From contig JAKSJD010000011.1 in NCBI GenBank assembly GCA_024398435.1, positions 1 to 64,000 of the forward strand: 64,000 nucleotides of DNA, read 5' to 3'. Of the stretch, positions 25,979 to 35,889 are shown piece after piece. Within the stretch, counting starts at the first letter, position 1. Every line of letters begins with the position of its first letter. The stretch comes from Bacteroidaceae bacterium (GTDB taxonomy: Bacteria > Bacteroidota > Bacteroidia > Bacteroidales > Bacteroidaceae). Position numbers and translations under genes: made by a program. The notes under the pieces were generated by a model. It was given only the letters and a program-made list of their open reading frames with translations, ran no database searches and was not told the origin of the DNA.

Positions 25979-26440
25979 ATGGAGAAAACTCTTGTAATAC
26001 TCAAACCAAGTGCCGTTCAAAGAGCAATTGTCGGTGAGGTTACAGCAAGATTTGAGCGCAAAGGATTAAGATTGTGCGGAATGAAAATGATGCAGCTTAC
26101 GGATGAAATCCTAAATAAGCATTATGCTCATTTGGCTTCTAAGCCATTCTTCCAAAGAATAAAGGATTCGATGATGGCGGCTCCGGTTGTGTGTTGTTGC
26201 TATGAAGGAGTTGATGCTGTGGAGACAGTCAGAGCAATGACCGGTAGTACAAATGGTAGAAAAGCCGCTCCAGGCACTATCCGAGGCGACTTCGGTATGA
26301 GCTTCCAGGAAAACATCATCCACACGTCCGATTCTCCAGAAAATGCAATCATGGAGATTTACCGCTTCTTCAAGCCAGAGGAGATATTCGACTACAAACA
26401 GGCGACTATGCAGTTCCTCTATGCCAACGACGAGTATTGA
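25979..26440 (+). CDS. ndk: Nucleoside diphosphate kinase
   Basis: A 153-residue kinase that balances NTP and dNTP pools by passing phosphate through an active-site histidine. It shows the start KTLVILKPSAVQRAIVGEV, AMTGSTNGRKAAPGTIRGDF and the active-site segment NIIHTSDSPENA with His115. HTSDS replaces the more common HGSDS, a minor variant. Own promoter; no obvious partner gene. Confidence 0.95.
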   Translation: MEKTLVILKPSAVQRAIVGEVTARFERKGLRLCGMKMMQLTDEILNKHYAHLASKPFFQRIKDSMMAAPVVCCCYEGVDAVETVRAMTGSTNGRKAAPGTIRGDFGMSFQENIIHTSDSPENAIMEIYRFFKPEEIFDYKQATMQFLYANDEY

Positions 26441-26554
26441 TGCTCTTCATGTTCGCTTGTCCAGTTGCTTTTCAAACCGAAAGAGATTAAAGTGTTTTAC
26501 CATCCCGTGTTTTTCCGGCGGGAACTTAATGCAAAAAAATAAAAAATAGTATAT

Positions 26555-27538
26555 ATGCTAAGAATTTGTAAAGCCTTAACATTGATAGCCTTTTCGATGG
26601 TGTCCCTTTGCTCTTCAGCACAGGACTTGCTCGCTAACCGTGCCCCGTCGGATAGAAAGCTTACTGACTTGAAAGCAATCAAAATCAATAATTCCCACGC
26701 TTTTATTGATCTTCATAATCCTGCAGCAAATATCTATTCCACATGGGATGATAAGTCGGCTTTGATTGCTCCAGGAGTTTTGCCTCCAAACTTCAAGGTT
26801 GACCTTCGCGGTTTCGCAATGCCAACTCCAAGTCGACAGATTACATCTAAATATGGTCCTCGTTGGGGACGCCAGCATAAGGGCCTTGATGTGAAGGTTT
26901 ACACTGGAGATACTATCTATGCCGCTTTCGACGGAAAGGTAAGAATGAAGAAATATGATGGCAATGGTTGGGGTTATTACATTGTGATTCGCCATCCAAA
27001 CGGACTTGAAACTCTTTACGGCCACTTGAGCAAGCAGTTGGTTAAGGAAAACCAAATCGTTCGTGCAGGTGATCCTATAGGTCTTGGCGGCAGCACAGGA
27101 GCTTCAACAGGTTCTCACCTTCATTTCGAAACTCGTTTGCTCGGTCAGGCAATCAATCCTGCACTTATGTTCGACTTTGAGCGTCAGGACGTGACGGGCG
27201 ACTACTATGTAGTAAATACAGGCTCGATTCAGAATAAGAAAAACAATACAGCAGTTGCAAGCACTTTGGTGATTCGTGAAGAGGCAAAGAAAGAAGTGGA
27301 AACTGCTCAAAAGCCTTCAACTCCAGAACCTGCACCACAGGCAAATGCTGAAACAAAGCAACCAGTGGCAGCAGCAACTGCAGAAGCAAATCCATCAGCT
27401 ACTTATACTGTAAAGGATGGTGACAACTTGTTCCGCATCGCAACAAACCATGGTTTGACACTCGACCAGTTGTGCAAGTTGAATGGTTTGAAGCCTTCAA
27501 GCCGAATCGTTCGCGGCCAGGTGCTTAAGCTCTCTTAA
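26555..27538 (+). CDS. Secreted M23 peptidase with C-terminal LysM domain
   Basis: A 327-residue cell-wall hydrolase. Signal peptide of ~22 residues (ending LCSSAQ). M23/LytM domain at ~95-205 with RQITSKYGPRWGRQHKGLDVKV (zinc His and Asp) and SHLHFETRL (zinc HxH). A low-complexity Glu/Ala/Pro linker follows, then a LysM repeat at ~280-327 (YTVKDGDNLFRIATNHGLTL). It should cleave peptidoglycan cross-bridge peptides in the periplasm, or act as an EnvC-like activator; the zinc ligands appear intact, favouring an enzyme. A strong terminator follows. Confidence 0.92.
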   Translation: MLRICKALTLIAFSMVSLCSSAQDLLANRAPSDRKLTDLKAIKINNSHAFIDLHNPAANIYSTWDDKSALIAPGVLPPNFKVDLRGFAMPTPSRQITSKYGPRWGRQHKGLDVKVYTGDTIYAAFDGKVRMKKYDGNGWGYYIVIRHPNGLETLYGHLSKQLVKENQIVRAGDPIGLGGSTGASTGSHLHFETRLLGQAINPALMFDFERQDVTGDYYVVNTGSIQNKKNNTAVASTLVIREEAKKEVETAQKPSTPEPAPQANAETKQPVAAATAEANPSATYTVKDGDNLFRIATNHGLTLDQLCKLNGLKPSSRIVRGQVLKLS

Positions 27539-27586
27539 AGCTATCTCGACTTTACATTTAGGCATAGAAAGCCTTAAAGAAATATA

Positions 27587-27621
27587 AAAGAACGTCTAAA
27601 CTATCAGTTTGGGCGTTCTTT
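27587..27621 (+). terminator. Terminator after the M23/LysM gene
   Basis: AAAGAACGTCTAAACT and AGTTTGGGCGTTCTTT form a long, nearly perfect stem around a 3-nt loop, followed by TATTTTGTT. Confidence 0.8.
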
Positions 27622-27646
27622 ATTTTGTTATCAAAATAAATAGTTG

Positions 27647-27654
27647 TAACTTTG
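27647..27654 (+). promoter_or_regulatory. Promoter -7 box of the DUF1599 operon
   Basis: TAACTTTGCAGCC, exact consensus, 19 nt before the ATG at 27674. Confidence 0.6.
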
Positions 27655-27673
27655 CAGCCAAAATAATGACAAT

Positions 27674-28219
27674 ATGGAAACATCAGAACAGTTCAAGATA
27701 GAAATGGATAAGTGTCGAGAGGTATTCTCAAAGAAACTCATCGATTATGGAGCTTCATGGCGTATTTTGCGTCCGGCTTCAGTTACCGATCAGATACTTA
27801 TTAAGGCAAAGCGCATCCGAAGCCTCGAGGTAAAGGGCGTTTCGCTGGTGGGTGAAGGCATCTTTCCAGAGTTTCAGGCAATAGTGAATTATGGTATTGT
27901 TGGTTTGATTCAGTTGGAGAAAGGTTATGCTGATGTTGTGGATATGACTCCAACCGAGGCAATGACCTATTATGACAAGTATGCCCAAACAGCTCTCGAA
28001 CTGATGCTGAAGAAGAATCATGACTATGATGAGGCTTGGCGTTCGATGAGAGTAAGTTCATATACCGACCTTATCCTCCAGAAGATTAACCGCACGAAGG
28101 AAATCGAAGGTCATGATGGCAAGACAATCGTTTCGGAAGGCATCGATGCCAACTATCTGGATATGATTAATTATTCAGTGTTCGGACTTATAAAACTCGA
28201 TTTCGAAGGTGAAAAGTAG
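27674..28219 (+). CDS. DUF1599 family protein
   Basis: A 181-residue cytoplasmic protein with two copies of the DUF1599 motif: FSKKLIDYGASWRILRPASV in the first half and LKKNHDYDEAWRSMRVSSYT in the second, each followed by a helix and a (I/M)NY(G/S)(I/V)(V/F)GLI(Q/K)L end. The family is common in Bacteroidota; function unknown. The fold may resemble dUTPase-like or MazG-like all-helical nucleotide hydrolases, but I see no clear metal site. It overlaps the next gene by 11 nt, so the pair is an operon. Confidence 0.85.
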   Translation: METSEQFKIEMDKCREVFSKKLIDYGASWRILRPASVTDQILIKAKRIRSLEVKGVSLVGEGIFPEFQAIVNYGIVGLIQLEKGYADVVDMTPTEAMTYYDKYAQTALELMLKKNHDYDEAWRSMRVSSYTDLILQKINRTKEIEGHDGKTIVSEGIDANYLDMINYSVFGLIKLDFEGEK

Positions 28220-29369
28220 TACAAAGCAAATATTGAAGAACATTGGAGTGAATGTGTGCCGATTCATCTTGGCAGCGACATTCCTCTTCTCGGGATTCGT
28301 TAAGGCGAACGACCCTCTCGGCACTGTCTACAAACTTGAAGACTATCTTGCCGCTTGGGGAATCACCGGAATTCCGGAACTCTTCGTATTGCTGGTTGCT
28401 CTTGCCTTGGCTTTCTTCGAGTTTGGCTTGGGAATCTACCTCCTCTTTGGTATGAGAAGGAAGTGGACATCGAGAGTTGCATTCGCCTTTATGGCTGTGA
28501 TGACGGTTCTCACCATTTACATCTACATTGCCAATCCAGTGACAGATTGTGGATGTTTTGGCGATGCAATCATACTGACAAATGGACAGACATTGCTTAA
28601 GAACATCTTCTTGCTTGCAGCAGCTTTCGTATTGCTCAAGTGGCACGAATATGAACGCCATCTTGTGAAATCAAGTATATATTGGATTGTCTCTACTATA
28701 AGCATTCTTGCCATTATGGCTTATGCTGTTTATTGCATCTATGCTCTGCCAGTGATTGACTTCCGTCCATATAAGGTCGGTACGGATATTCGCAAGATGC
28801 TCGAAGTGCCGGAGGAACAGCGTCCACAGTTCAAGGTTACCATAGTTTATGAGAAAGACGGAAAGACCCTTGAACTCGACATTGATGACGATGACCCCGA
28901 CTCAACTTGGCACTATGTGGAGACAAAGCGTGAGATGATCAAGAGTGCCGACCACAACATGATGGCCGACTTCTACATACAGGAAGATGATTTCGAGATT
29001 ACGGAAGACATTCTTGCAACGGATGGTTATCTCTTCTTCCTTGTGGCACCGATTTTGCAGACGGCAGATGAGGGAGGAATGGATAAGTACAATGATTTGT
29101 ACGACTATACCCAGCAAAACGATATGGAATTCTATTGTCTCACTGCATCCGACCCAGAGGCTTGCAGCCATTGGGCAGATTACACAGGAGCAGAATACAT
29201 ATTCTATAATTCGGACGAGCGCGCATTGAAGACAGTGGTTCGTGCCAATCCGGGACTTGTGATGATAAAGGATGGCATCATCCTGAAGAAGTGGAGCAAC
29301 TGGAATTTCCCAACACCAGAAGAGGTGGAGGCAATAGTGAAGGCAAACGAGAAGGGCATTGAAGAATAA
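28209..29369 (+). CDS. DoxX/MauE-like membrane protein with soluble C-terminal domain
   Basis: A 386-residue inner-membrane protein matching the Bacteroidota BT_3928-type family. Four N-terminal transmembrane helices (~12-150) carry the DoxX/MauE signature FILAATFLFSGFVKANDPLGTVYKLEDYLAAWG and the cysteine pair DCGCFGDAI. Another membrane segment lies at ~160-180, followed by a ~190-residue soluble domain that looks thioredoxin-like without CxxC (YCLTASDPEACSHWADYTG, NPGLVMIKDGIILKKWSNWNFP). A role in disulfide or quinone redox chemistry is inferred from MauE and vitamin-K-epoxide-like relatives. Start GTG at 28209 overlaps DUF1599. Confidence 0.8.
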   Translation: MKSSTKQILKNIGVNVCRFILAATFLFSGFVKANDPLGTVYKLEDYLAAWGITGIPELFVLLVALALAFFEFGLGIYLLFGMRRKWTSRVAFAFMAVMTVLTIYIYIANPVTDCGCFGDAIILTNGQTLLKNIFLLAAAFVLLKWHEYERHLVKSSIYWIVSTISILAIMAYAVYCIYALPVIDFRPYKVGTDIRKMLEVPEEQRPQFKVTIVYEKDGKTLELDIDDDDPDSTWHYVETKREMIKSADHNMMADFYIQEDDFEITEDILATDGYLFFLVAPILQTADEGGMDKYNDLYDYTQQNDMEFYCLTASDPEACSHWADYTGAEYIFYNSDERALKTVVRANPGLVMIKDGIILKKWSNWNFPTPEEVEAIVKANEKGIEE

Positions 29370-29388
29370 GGCTTCGTAGAACCGCAAA

Positions 29389-29476
29389 AAAACATTGCTA
29401 AACTCGAGGTCATTCCTTGCTAAACTCGGGGGCATTTCTTGCTAGACAAGAGGGCATTTCTTGCTAAACTTTTTTG
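29389..29476. repeat. 22-bp tandem array upstream of tpiA (TTGCTAAAC core)
   Basis: Four 22-bp units starting at 29389, 29411, 29433 and 29455. They share (C)TTGCTAAAC, differ in the other half (TCGAGGT, TCGGGGG, AAGAGGG, TTTTTTG), and end 42 nt before the tpiA ATG. Confidence 0.75.
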
Positions 29477-29517
29477 CAAAGCATATTAGGTTTTAAAAAC
29501 ATATAAAGAACATTAAA

Positions 29518-30279
29518 ATGAGAAAGAAAATCGTAGCAGGCAACTGGAAGATGAACAAGAACCTGCAAGAAGGTGTTGCATTGGCAACAGAACTCAATGA
29601 AGTATTGGCAGCAGACAAACCAAATTGTGATGTAGTGATTTGCACTCCATTCATTCATTTGGCAACAGTGTCTGGAATTATCAACCACGAAGTAATCGGT
29701 CTTGGCGCAGAAAACTGTGCAGACAAGGCTTCTGGTGCATACACAGGTGAAGTCAGTGCAGAAATGGTAAAGTCAACAGGTGCTGAATATGTAATCCTCG
29801 GCCACTCAGAGCGTCGTGAATATTATAACGAAACTCCAGCAATCCTCAAGGAAAAGGTTGACCTCGCACTCGCAAACGGTTTGAAGGTAATCTTCTGCAT
29901 CGGTGAAAGTCTCGCACAGCGCGAAGCTAATGAACAGAATGCAGTAGTAAAGGCAGAACTCGAAGGAAGCGTGTTCCACCTCACTCCTGAGCAGTTTGCA
30001 AATATCGTAATTGCTTACGAACCAATCTGGGCAATCGGTACAGGCAAGACAGCTACAAGCGATCAGGCAGAAGAAATCCATGCTTACATCCGTAGCATCA
30101 TCGCTGCACAGTATGGCAATGAAGTAGCAGAAAACACATCAATCCTTTATGGAGGTTCATGCAAGGCTTCAAACGCTCCTGAACTCTTCGCAAAGCCTGA
30201 TATCGACGGCGGCCTTATTGGTGGTGCTTCACTCAAGGCTCCTGATTTCAAGGGCATTATCGATGCATGGAAGGCTTAA
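29518..30279 (+). CDS. tpiA: Triosephosphate isomerase
   Basis: A 253-residue glycolytic TIM barrel interconverting dihydroxyacetone phosphate and glyceraldehyde 3-phosphate. Catalytic residues are visible: Lys in [10 protein letters not shown] (K11), His in [13 protein letters not shown] (~97) and Glu in [16 protein letters not shown] (~169); the phosphate loop [16 protein letters not shown] and GGLIGGASL are present. Its upstream region carries the 22-bp repeat array instead of a clear -7 box, so its promoter is not certain. Confidence 0.97.
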   Translation: MRKKIVAGNWKMNKNLQEGVALATELNEVLAADKPNCDVVICTPFIHLATVSGIINHEVIGLGAENCADKASGAYTGEVSAEMVKSTGAEYVILGHSERREYYNETPAILKEKVDLALANGLKVIFCIGESLAQREANEQNAVVKAELEGSVFHLTPEQFANIVIAYEPIWAIGTGKTATSDQAEEIHAYIRSIIAAQYGNEVAENTSILYGGSCKASNAPELFAKPDIDGGLIGGASLKAPDFKGIIDAWKA

Positions 30280-30323
30280 TCTTCCCAGCATAGGAACAGT
30301 AAAAACAAACGTAATAATCATAA

Positions 30324-30869
30324 ATGAAAAAAGCGTTTTCACTTATCGTCTTTGTCTTCATGGTTGCAGGCGCAACCGTGAAGGCTCAGACAAATTTTAT
30401 TAATCAACTGCAAACCGAAATCGAAGGTCAAGGCATTATCTCCGTTGACCAAGACCCTCGTCTGACACAGATTGCCGATGCCGAAGAATTGATTCCAAGC
30501 ACAATAGCCACTTCAAAGGCAACATCCATTGCCACGGAATCAAAGGTAAAGCAAGATGCCGATGGACCTGGAGCAAGAGCAGCCGGATTGCATCAGAAAG
30601 TGCGTGGCTATCGCGTTCAAGTATATTTCGGTGGCAATCTTCGTTCTGACCAAACAAAGGCTCAGCAAGTTGGTACAAAGGTGCAAAGCCAGTTCCCAGA
30701 ATTGAGAGCTTACACATCTTTTGAATCGCCACACTGGCGCTGCCGTGTTGGAGATTTCACGACTCATGAAGATGCAGCAGCATATCTTCGCAAGCTGAAG
30801 GCACGCGGATTCAATGAAGCAATGGTCGTGAAGAGCGAAATATATGTTTCAAGAGACCAGTTGAGGTAA
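30324..30869 (+). CDS. SPOR domain-containing secreted protein
   Basis: A 181-residue protein with a signal peptide ending ATVKAQ (~22), a variable middle (~25-90) and a C-terminal SPOR domain at ~98-178 ([40 protein letters not shown]). SPOR domains bind denuded glycan strands at the septum, so this protein probably works in cell-wall remodelling at division; that is inference. It follows tpiA by 44 nt and precedes folE by 19 nt. Confidence 0.87.
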   Translation: MKKAFSLIVFVFMVAGATVKAQTNFINQLQTEIEGQGIISVDQDPRLTQIADAEELIPSTIATSKATSIATESKVKQDADGPGARAAGLHQKVRGYRVQVYFGGNLRSDQTKAQQVGTKVQSQFPELRAYTSFESPHWRCRVGDFTTHEDAAAYLRKLKARGFNEAMVVKSEIYVSRDQLR

Positions 30870-30888
30870 TACACAAACAAAGTCAGAA

Positions 30889-31473
30889 ATGTACAAACGA
30901 TCATTTGATGATAAGCAGAAGCAAGTCGAGGAACTGAAAGAATGCGTTGAGCGAGTTCTCGGTATTGTAAACGAAGACACCAGTCGCGAAGGATTGCAAC
31001 GCACTCCCGAACGAGTGGCTAAATGCATCGTTCAGTTCACAAGCGGATATGAAGTAGATCCCGTCGAGATTCTTAATTCTGCCAAGTTCACAGAGGAATA
31101 TTCGCGTCCGGTTGTTGTGAAGAACATAGAATTCTATTCTCTTTGCGAACACCATATGCTGCCATTCTTTGGTAAGGTTCATGTAGCTTACATTCCAGAT
31201 GGAAGCATTGTAGGCCTTAGCAAGATTCCGAGAGTCGTTGATGTCCTCTCACATCGTTTGCAAGTTCAGGAACGATTCACACGCGAAATCTGTCAGTGCA
31301 TCGACGAGGCATTGCATCCAAAGGGCGTAATGGTCGTAGTTGAGGCTCAGCACATGTGTATGCAGATGAGAGGTGTGGAGAAGCAAGGAGCAGTCACTGT
31401 TACTTCCGACTTCGCAGGCGAATTCTGCAATGCCGAGATGCGTGAGGAGTTCTATCAGCAGATTAAAGGATAG
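30889..31473 (+). CDS. folE: GTP cyclohydrolase I
   Basis: A 194-residue type I enzyme that converts GTP to 7,8-dihydroneopterin triphosphate, first step of folate synthesis. Motifs: [12 protein letters not shown], the zinc segment [20 protein letters not shown] (Cys and His ligands near 86-89), [23 protein letters not shown] and [19 protein letters not shown] with the third zinc Cys near 158. All catalytic elements are intact. Probably co-transcribed with the SPOR gene. Confidence 0.96.
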   Translation: MYKRSFDDKQKQVEELKECVERVLGIVNEDTSREGLQRTPERVAKCIVQFTSGYEVDPVEILNSAKFTEEYSRPVVVKNIEFYSLCEHHMLPFFGKVHVAYIPDGSIVGLSKIPRVVDVLSHRLQVQERFTREICQCIDEALHPKGVMVVVEAQHMCMQMRGVEKQGAVTVTSDFAGEFCNAEMREEFYQQIKG

Positions 31474-31552
31474 TTCCCCCTCATCATCCATTGGCTGCAT
31501 GCCTTAATATAGAGACAATAGTTCGACATTATTAAATAAACAACTTGCCAAA

Positions 31553-33586
31553 ATGATTCCAAGATCCACTATAGAACGTATCAGAAGTGCAGCGGATATA
31601 GTAGATGTGATTTCAGAGTTTGTCTCACTCCGCAAAGCAGGAACAAGTTATAAAGGGTTGTGTCCTTTCCATGACGACACAACTCCTTCTTTCTCAGTAT
31701 CTCCATCAAGAGGATTATACAAGTGCTTTGCATGTGGTGAAGGCGGGGACGTTGTTCGCTTTATCATGCAACACGAACAAATATCGTATGTGGAAGCCTT
31801 GAAATACCTTGGAAAGAAATATGGTATAGAAGTTGAAGAGCGCGAACTGACTGATGAGGAACGCCAGACGGAAAGCGAGAGGGAAAGTATGTATGTAGTG
31901 AACGAATGGGCGTGCAACTATTTCCATGACATTCTCCTTTCGAATCCAGACGGTCAGGCAATAGGTTTGGCTTATTTCCGAAGCAGAGGTTTTCGCGACG
32001 ATATTGTCGAGAAATTCCGTTTGGGATTCTGTCTTTCCCAACATGATGCAATGTCGAAAGCAGCATTGAAGGCAGGATACAATGATAAATATCTGCAACA
32101 GACGGGCCTCAGCTATAAGAATGATGCCGGTCAGTTGAAGGATAAATATTGGGGTAGGGTTATCTTCCCATGGATTGGAGTCAATGGAAAGGTTGTAGGT
32201 TTTGGCGGGCGAGTACTTGATGCTCGTACCAAAGGAGTAAGTCAGAAATACATCAACTCTCCGGAATCAATCATCTATTCTAAAGGCAAACTTCTCTACG
32301 GATTGTTCCAGGCAAAGAAAGCAATCAGTCGCGAAGATAATGTCTATATGGTGGAAGGCTATACTGATGTCCTTTCGATGCATCAGTGTGGCATTGAGAA
32401 TGTTGTGGCCAATTCGGGTACAGCCCTATCAGAAGACCAAATCCGCTTGCTTCACCGTTTTACTCCCAATATAACATTCCTCTATGATGGCGATAAAGCC
32501 GGAATAAAAGCCGCAATGCGTGGTATTGATATGGTGTTGAAGCATGATATGCGAATAAAGATTGTCTTATTCCCTGATGGAGACGATCCCGATTCGTTTG
32601 CACGCAAACATAATGCCACGGAATTCAAGGAATATGTAGATTCTCATAAAGTCGACTTTATCCAATTTATGACCGATATTCTGCATGAGGAAGCAGGTGA
32701 TGACCCGATGAAGCGTGCAGATATGATAAAGTCCATTACTAAGACCATCTCAGTCATTCCTTCAGAGATTGACAGAGCTACATATGCTCATGTTTGTGGT
32801 GAACGTCTGCATGTTGATGAGGCTATTTTGTTGCGACAGATTAATAGATATCGCAAGGAAGCAAGGGATGAACGAGACAGACAAAAGCGTCTTCGCGAGC
32901 AAAGTGAAGGCAATCAATTGGGAGCAAACTCTTCAGACGAACAACCAGGAGCAGTTAATTCAGATGGAGGATCATCAGGTGATGGTTCTTCAAATGTAGA
33001 AGCAACAGCGAAAGGAATGAACGGACGTCAGCTTTCGAATGAGGAGGCTCGCTTCATAAATCTTGAGCGAATGATTATGATGTTGCTCGTAAGGTTTGGC
33101 GAAAAGCAATATTCTTTTGATGACGGAACAGGCAAAGCCGTTAGAATGTCATTGATTGACTATGTGAGTCAAAACTTGAAAAACGACAATCTCACGTTTT
33201 ATTCTCCTCTTTATCGCAAGATGCTTAATGAGTTGGTTTCAGCAGAAAAACCAGTTAACTTCATGGCAAGTACTTTCCTTTTGAGTAGTCCTGATGGTGA
33301 GATGAGTTGTGAAGTGTCCGAATTGCTTACAGAGAGATACAAACTCTCACAAGATACACAGAAAACACTTTCGGAAGAGAATATGAGTGCTGAATATATT
33401 TCCCATTTGATGATGGATTACAAGTATTGCTTTGTAGACGCTCAGTTGGCTGATATTCTCAAGGAAATAGCAAAGCCAGAGGTTCAGCAAGATTTCGCGA
33501 AGACTTGTGAACTGATTAAGCGACAGGGGGAATTGACTAAGATTCGAAAAACTTTGGCATTTTACCTTGGCGAAAGAATCACGTAA
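31553..33586 (+). CDS. dnaG: DNA primase
   Basis: A 677-residue primase making RNA primers at the replication fork. N-terminal CHC2 zinc finger with Cys37, His40, Cys58, Cys61. The RNA polymerase core follows, with Toprim motifs YMVEGYTDVLSMHQ (Glu ~268) and FLYDGDKAGIKAAMRGIDM (DGD ~310), and FPDGDDPDSF. A Ser/Gly/Asn-rich low-complexity linker (~465-490) precedes a C-terminal helicase-binding domain. Length is slightly above the E. coli form because of the linker. The transcript ends at the hairpin at 33619-33662. Confidence 0.96.
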   Translation: MIPRSTIERIRSAADIVDVISEFVSLRKAGTSYKGLCPFHDDTTPSFSVSPSRGLYKCFACGEGGDVVRFIMQHEQISYVEALKYLGKKYGIEVEERELTDEERQTESERESMYVVNEWACNYFHDILLSNPDGQAIGLAYFRSRGFRDDIVEKFRLGFCLSQHDAMSKAALKAGYNDKYLQQTGLSYKNDAGQLKDKYWGRVIFPWIGVNGKVVGFGGRVLDARTKGVSQKYINSPESIIYSKGKLLYGLFQAKKAISREDNVYMVEGYTDVLSMHQCGIENVVANSGTALSEDQIRLLHRFTPNITFLYDGDKAGIKAAMRGIDMVLKHDMRIKIVLFPDGDDPDSFARKHNATEFKEYVDSHKVDFIQFMTDILHEEAGDDPMKRADMIKSITKTISVIPSEIDRATYAHVCGERLHVDEAILLRQINRYRKEARDERDRQKRLREQSEGNQLGANSSDEQPGAVNSDGGSSGDGSSNVEATAKGMNGRQLSNEEARFINLERMIMMLLVRFGEKQYSFDDGTGKAVRMSLIDYVSQNLKNDNLTFYSPLYRKMLNELVSAEKPVNFMASTFLLSSPDGEMSCEVSELLTERYKLSQDTQKTLSEENMSAEYISHLMMDYKYCFVDAQLADILKEIAKPEVQQDFAKTCELIKRQGELTKIRKTLAFYLGERIT

Positions 33587-33618
33587 TTCTCCGAACTCCT
33601 ATATATTATATAATAATG

Positions 33619-33662
33619 TAAGAGATGCTACGATGGGTTGTCCCCGTTTGTAGCATCTCTTA
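33619..33662. terminator. Bidirectional terminator between dnaG and metY
   Basis: Perfect 13-bp arms TAAGAGATGCTAC and GTAGCATCTCTTA, 18-nt loop, midway between two convergent genes. Confidence 0.85.
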
Positions 33663-33688
33663 GTATTTAGTTTGTTGTTTTGCCTTTA

Positions 33689-34966
33689 TTACATCTTGGC
33701 CATTGCCTGTTCGAGGTCGGCAATGATGTCGTCGCAATTCTCGATTCCGACACTGAGGCGGATGAGGTCAGGAGCAACGCCAGCTTCCATGAGTTGTTCG
33801 TCCGACATTTGGCGATGAGTGTGGCTTGCAGGGTGGAGGACACATGTGCGAGCGTCGGCAACATGGGTTACGATGCATATGAAGTCGAGATTGTCCATGA
33901 ACTTGATTGCATCTTCGCGAGTGCCTTTAAGTCCGAATGCGATAACTCCGCAGCTTCCGTTTGGAAGGTACTTCTGTGCAAGTGCGTGATATTTGTTGTC
34001 TTTCAATCCACTGTAGTTTACCCAAGCAACCTTTTCGTTCTTTTCGAGCCATTCAGCCACCTTCTGTGCGTTTTCGCAGTGGCGAGGCATACGGAGATGA
34101 AGGGTTTCAAGACCGAGATTGAGAAGGAAACAGTTTTGTGGTGAAGGAATGCTTCCGAGGTCGCGCATGAGTTGTGAAACGGCTTTTGTGATGTACGCTT
34201 TCTTGCCGAATGCCTTTGTATAGGTGAGGCCGTGATAGCTTTCGTCAGGAGTTGTGAGGCCGTGGAACTTGTCGCCATAAGCATCCCAATCGAAGTTGCC
34301 GCTATCGACGATTGCACCGCCAACCTGAGTTGCGTGTCCGTCCATGTATTTAGTGGTCGAGTGGGTTACGATGTCGCATCCCCATTCGAATGGTCGGCAA
34401 TTGATAGGAGTGGCGAATGTGTTGTCGACGATGAGTGGAACTCCATGCTTGTGAGCCATCTTTGCGAATCGTTCGATGTCGAATACGTTTCCGCCTGGGT
34501 TGGAGATTGTTTCTCCGAAGAAGCATTTTGTATTTGGTCGGAATTCAGCTTCGATGCGTTCATCGTCCCATTCCTGGTCGACGAATGTGCATTCGATTCC
34601 GAGTTTTTTCATAGTTACTCCAAAGAGGTTGTAAGTGCCTCCGTAGATACTGTTTGTAGTGATGAAGTGGTCGCCGGCTTCGCAGATATTGAATACTGCG
34701 AAGAAGTTGGCAGCTTGTCCGCTACTTGTCAGAACTGCTCCCACGCCACCTTCGAGTGCGTTGATTTTGGCAGCTACTGCATCATTTGTTGGATTGGCAA
34801 GTCGGGTATAGAAATAGCCTTCATCTTCGAGGTCGAAGAGTCGGGCCATTTGCTCGCTTGTTTCGTATTTGAATGTAGTGCTCTGATAGATTGGCAGCAC
34901 TCTTGATTCACCTTTCTTTGGTGTCCAACCTGCTTGAACGCAGAGTGTTTCTAGGTTCTTTTTCAT
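33689..34966 (-). CDS. metY: O-acetylhomoserine aminocarboxypropyltransferase (sulfhydrylase)
   Basis: A 425-residue PLP enzyme of the Cys/Met metabolism family. It forms homocysteine directly from O-acetylhomoserine and sulfide. Motifs: [61 protein letters not shown] and the PLP lysine segment [18 protein letters not shown] (~K205). Length (425-430) separates MetY from the ~390-residue cystathionine enzymes. It lies 72 nt behind rlpA on the same strand; no SAM riboswitch is visible in that gap, so it may read through from the rlpA promoter. Confidence 0.94.
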   Translation of the reverse strand: MKKNLETLCVQAGWTPKKGESRVLPIYQSTTFKYETSEQMARLFDLEDEGYFYTRLANPTNDAVAAKINALEGGVGAVLTSSGQAANFFAVFNICEAGDHFITTNSIYGGTYNLFGVTMKKLGIECTFVDQEWDDERIEAEFRPNTKCFFGETISNPGGNVFDIERFAKMAHKHGVPLIVDNTFATPINCRPFEWGCDIVTHSTTKYMDGHATQVGGAIVDSGNFDWDAYGDKFHGLTTPDESYHGLTYTKAFGKKAYITKAVSQLMRDLGSIPSPQNCFLLNLGLETLHLRMPRHCENAQKVAEWLEKNEKVAWVNYSGLKDNKYHALAQKYLPNGSCGVIAFGLKGTREDAIKFMDNLDFICIVTHVADARTCVLHPASHTHRQMSDEQLMEAGVAPDLIRLSVGIENCDDIIADLEQAMAKM

Positions 34967-35038
34967 TGGTTTTTGTTTGCGTTTGGTAAGTGTAGTGAGT
35001 GCTGTTGAGGGTCGCTCATTACTATGTGGTTTGATTTG

Positions 35039-35563
35039 TTATCTTATGGTTTTTGCCCACTGAGCGGTTGTATTGAGTTTTGGCAAAACGAACTTGAAGT
35101 CTTCATTGAGATTTGGTTCGTAGAGCATAAACTGCAAAGCAGGAACGGGTTCTTCCTCTTCGTCGATAACTTCTATTGTGACTTTAGCAACTCCGGCTTT
35201 GATCATATCGATTTCCATAGCTGCACCCTTTGAAAGGTCGACGATTCGTCCCTTTGCATAAGGTCCGCGGTCGGTAACAGTAACGATTGTTGACTTGCCG
35301 TTGGCTTCGTTTGTCACTTTGAGTTTAGTGCCGAATGGGAGAGTCTTGTGGGCACAAGTGAGTTTGTACATGTCGAACACATCGCCGTTTGCACATTTTC
35401 TTCCATGGAAGCCAGGACCATAGTATGAGGCCTTGCCAGTGAAGGTCTGCGCATGCGAGTCGAGCGCCGAGAGGCACATGGTTGTTGTCAAAATGATGAG
35501 GGATACAGTTTTCACTGCTATCCGCCAGTTAGCACATAAATTTCTTTTCATTATACATTTCAT
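35039..35563 (-). CDS. rlpA: RlpA-like septal ring lytic transglycosylase
   Basis: A 174-residue secreted protein with a signal peptide ending LDSHAQ (~38, long if Met1 is used; Met5 is equally good). A double-psi beta-barrel follows (~40-125): GKASYYGPGFHGRKCANGDVFD, LTCAHKTLPFGTKLKVTN and VTDRGPYAKGRIVDLSKGAA, which contains the catalytic Asp of RlpA. A short acidic tail replaces the SPOR domain of longer RlpA proteins. It probably cleaves naked glycan strands at the septum. Promoter at 35673-35680. Confidence 0.88.
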   Translation of the reverse strand: MKCIMKRNLCANWRIAVKTVSLIILTTTMCLSALDSHAQTFTGKASYYGPGFHGRKCANGDVFDMYKLTCAHKTLPFGTKLKVTNEANGKSTIVTVTDRGPYAKGRIVDLSKGAAMEIDMIKAGVAKVTIEVIDEEEEPVPALQFMLYEPNLNEDFKFVLPKLNTTAQWAKTIR

Positions 35564-35672
35564 TCATTAGGCAACCCGTAGGGCTGCAGAGGCCGGATGA
35601 ATTGATATTTTGGCCTTCTTACTTAATTAGTCACTTTATCAAAAATTCCACGCTCGGAACTTATTTCGGGTG

Positions 35673-35680
35673 CAAAGTTA
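35673..35680 (-). promoter_or_regulatory. Promoter -7 box of rlpA
   Basis: The minus strand reads TAACTTTGCACCCG, exact consensus. Confidence 0.65.
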
Positions 35681-35889
35681 CGAAAAAATATTGAAACTTC
35701 CAAATTTTCTTTGTTTTTTCAGTCTTCTCGCCCCTGTATGCGAGTCCGAATAGCCGCGCTCCGAGGGGGCTCGTTGCACGCTTCGTGAGCCTATGTTACT
35801 ATGCTTCGCAGTGGAAAACATCAATAAAAATTACCCTATTTCTATAGAGAAATGACCTCCCGAACCGCGGTTCTCGACCCTATTCCTAT

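Noticed and set aside
34967-35038. SAM riboswitch in front of metY
   Set aside because: The 72-nt gap is too short and lacks the expected conserved helices.
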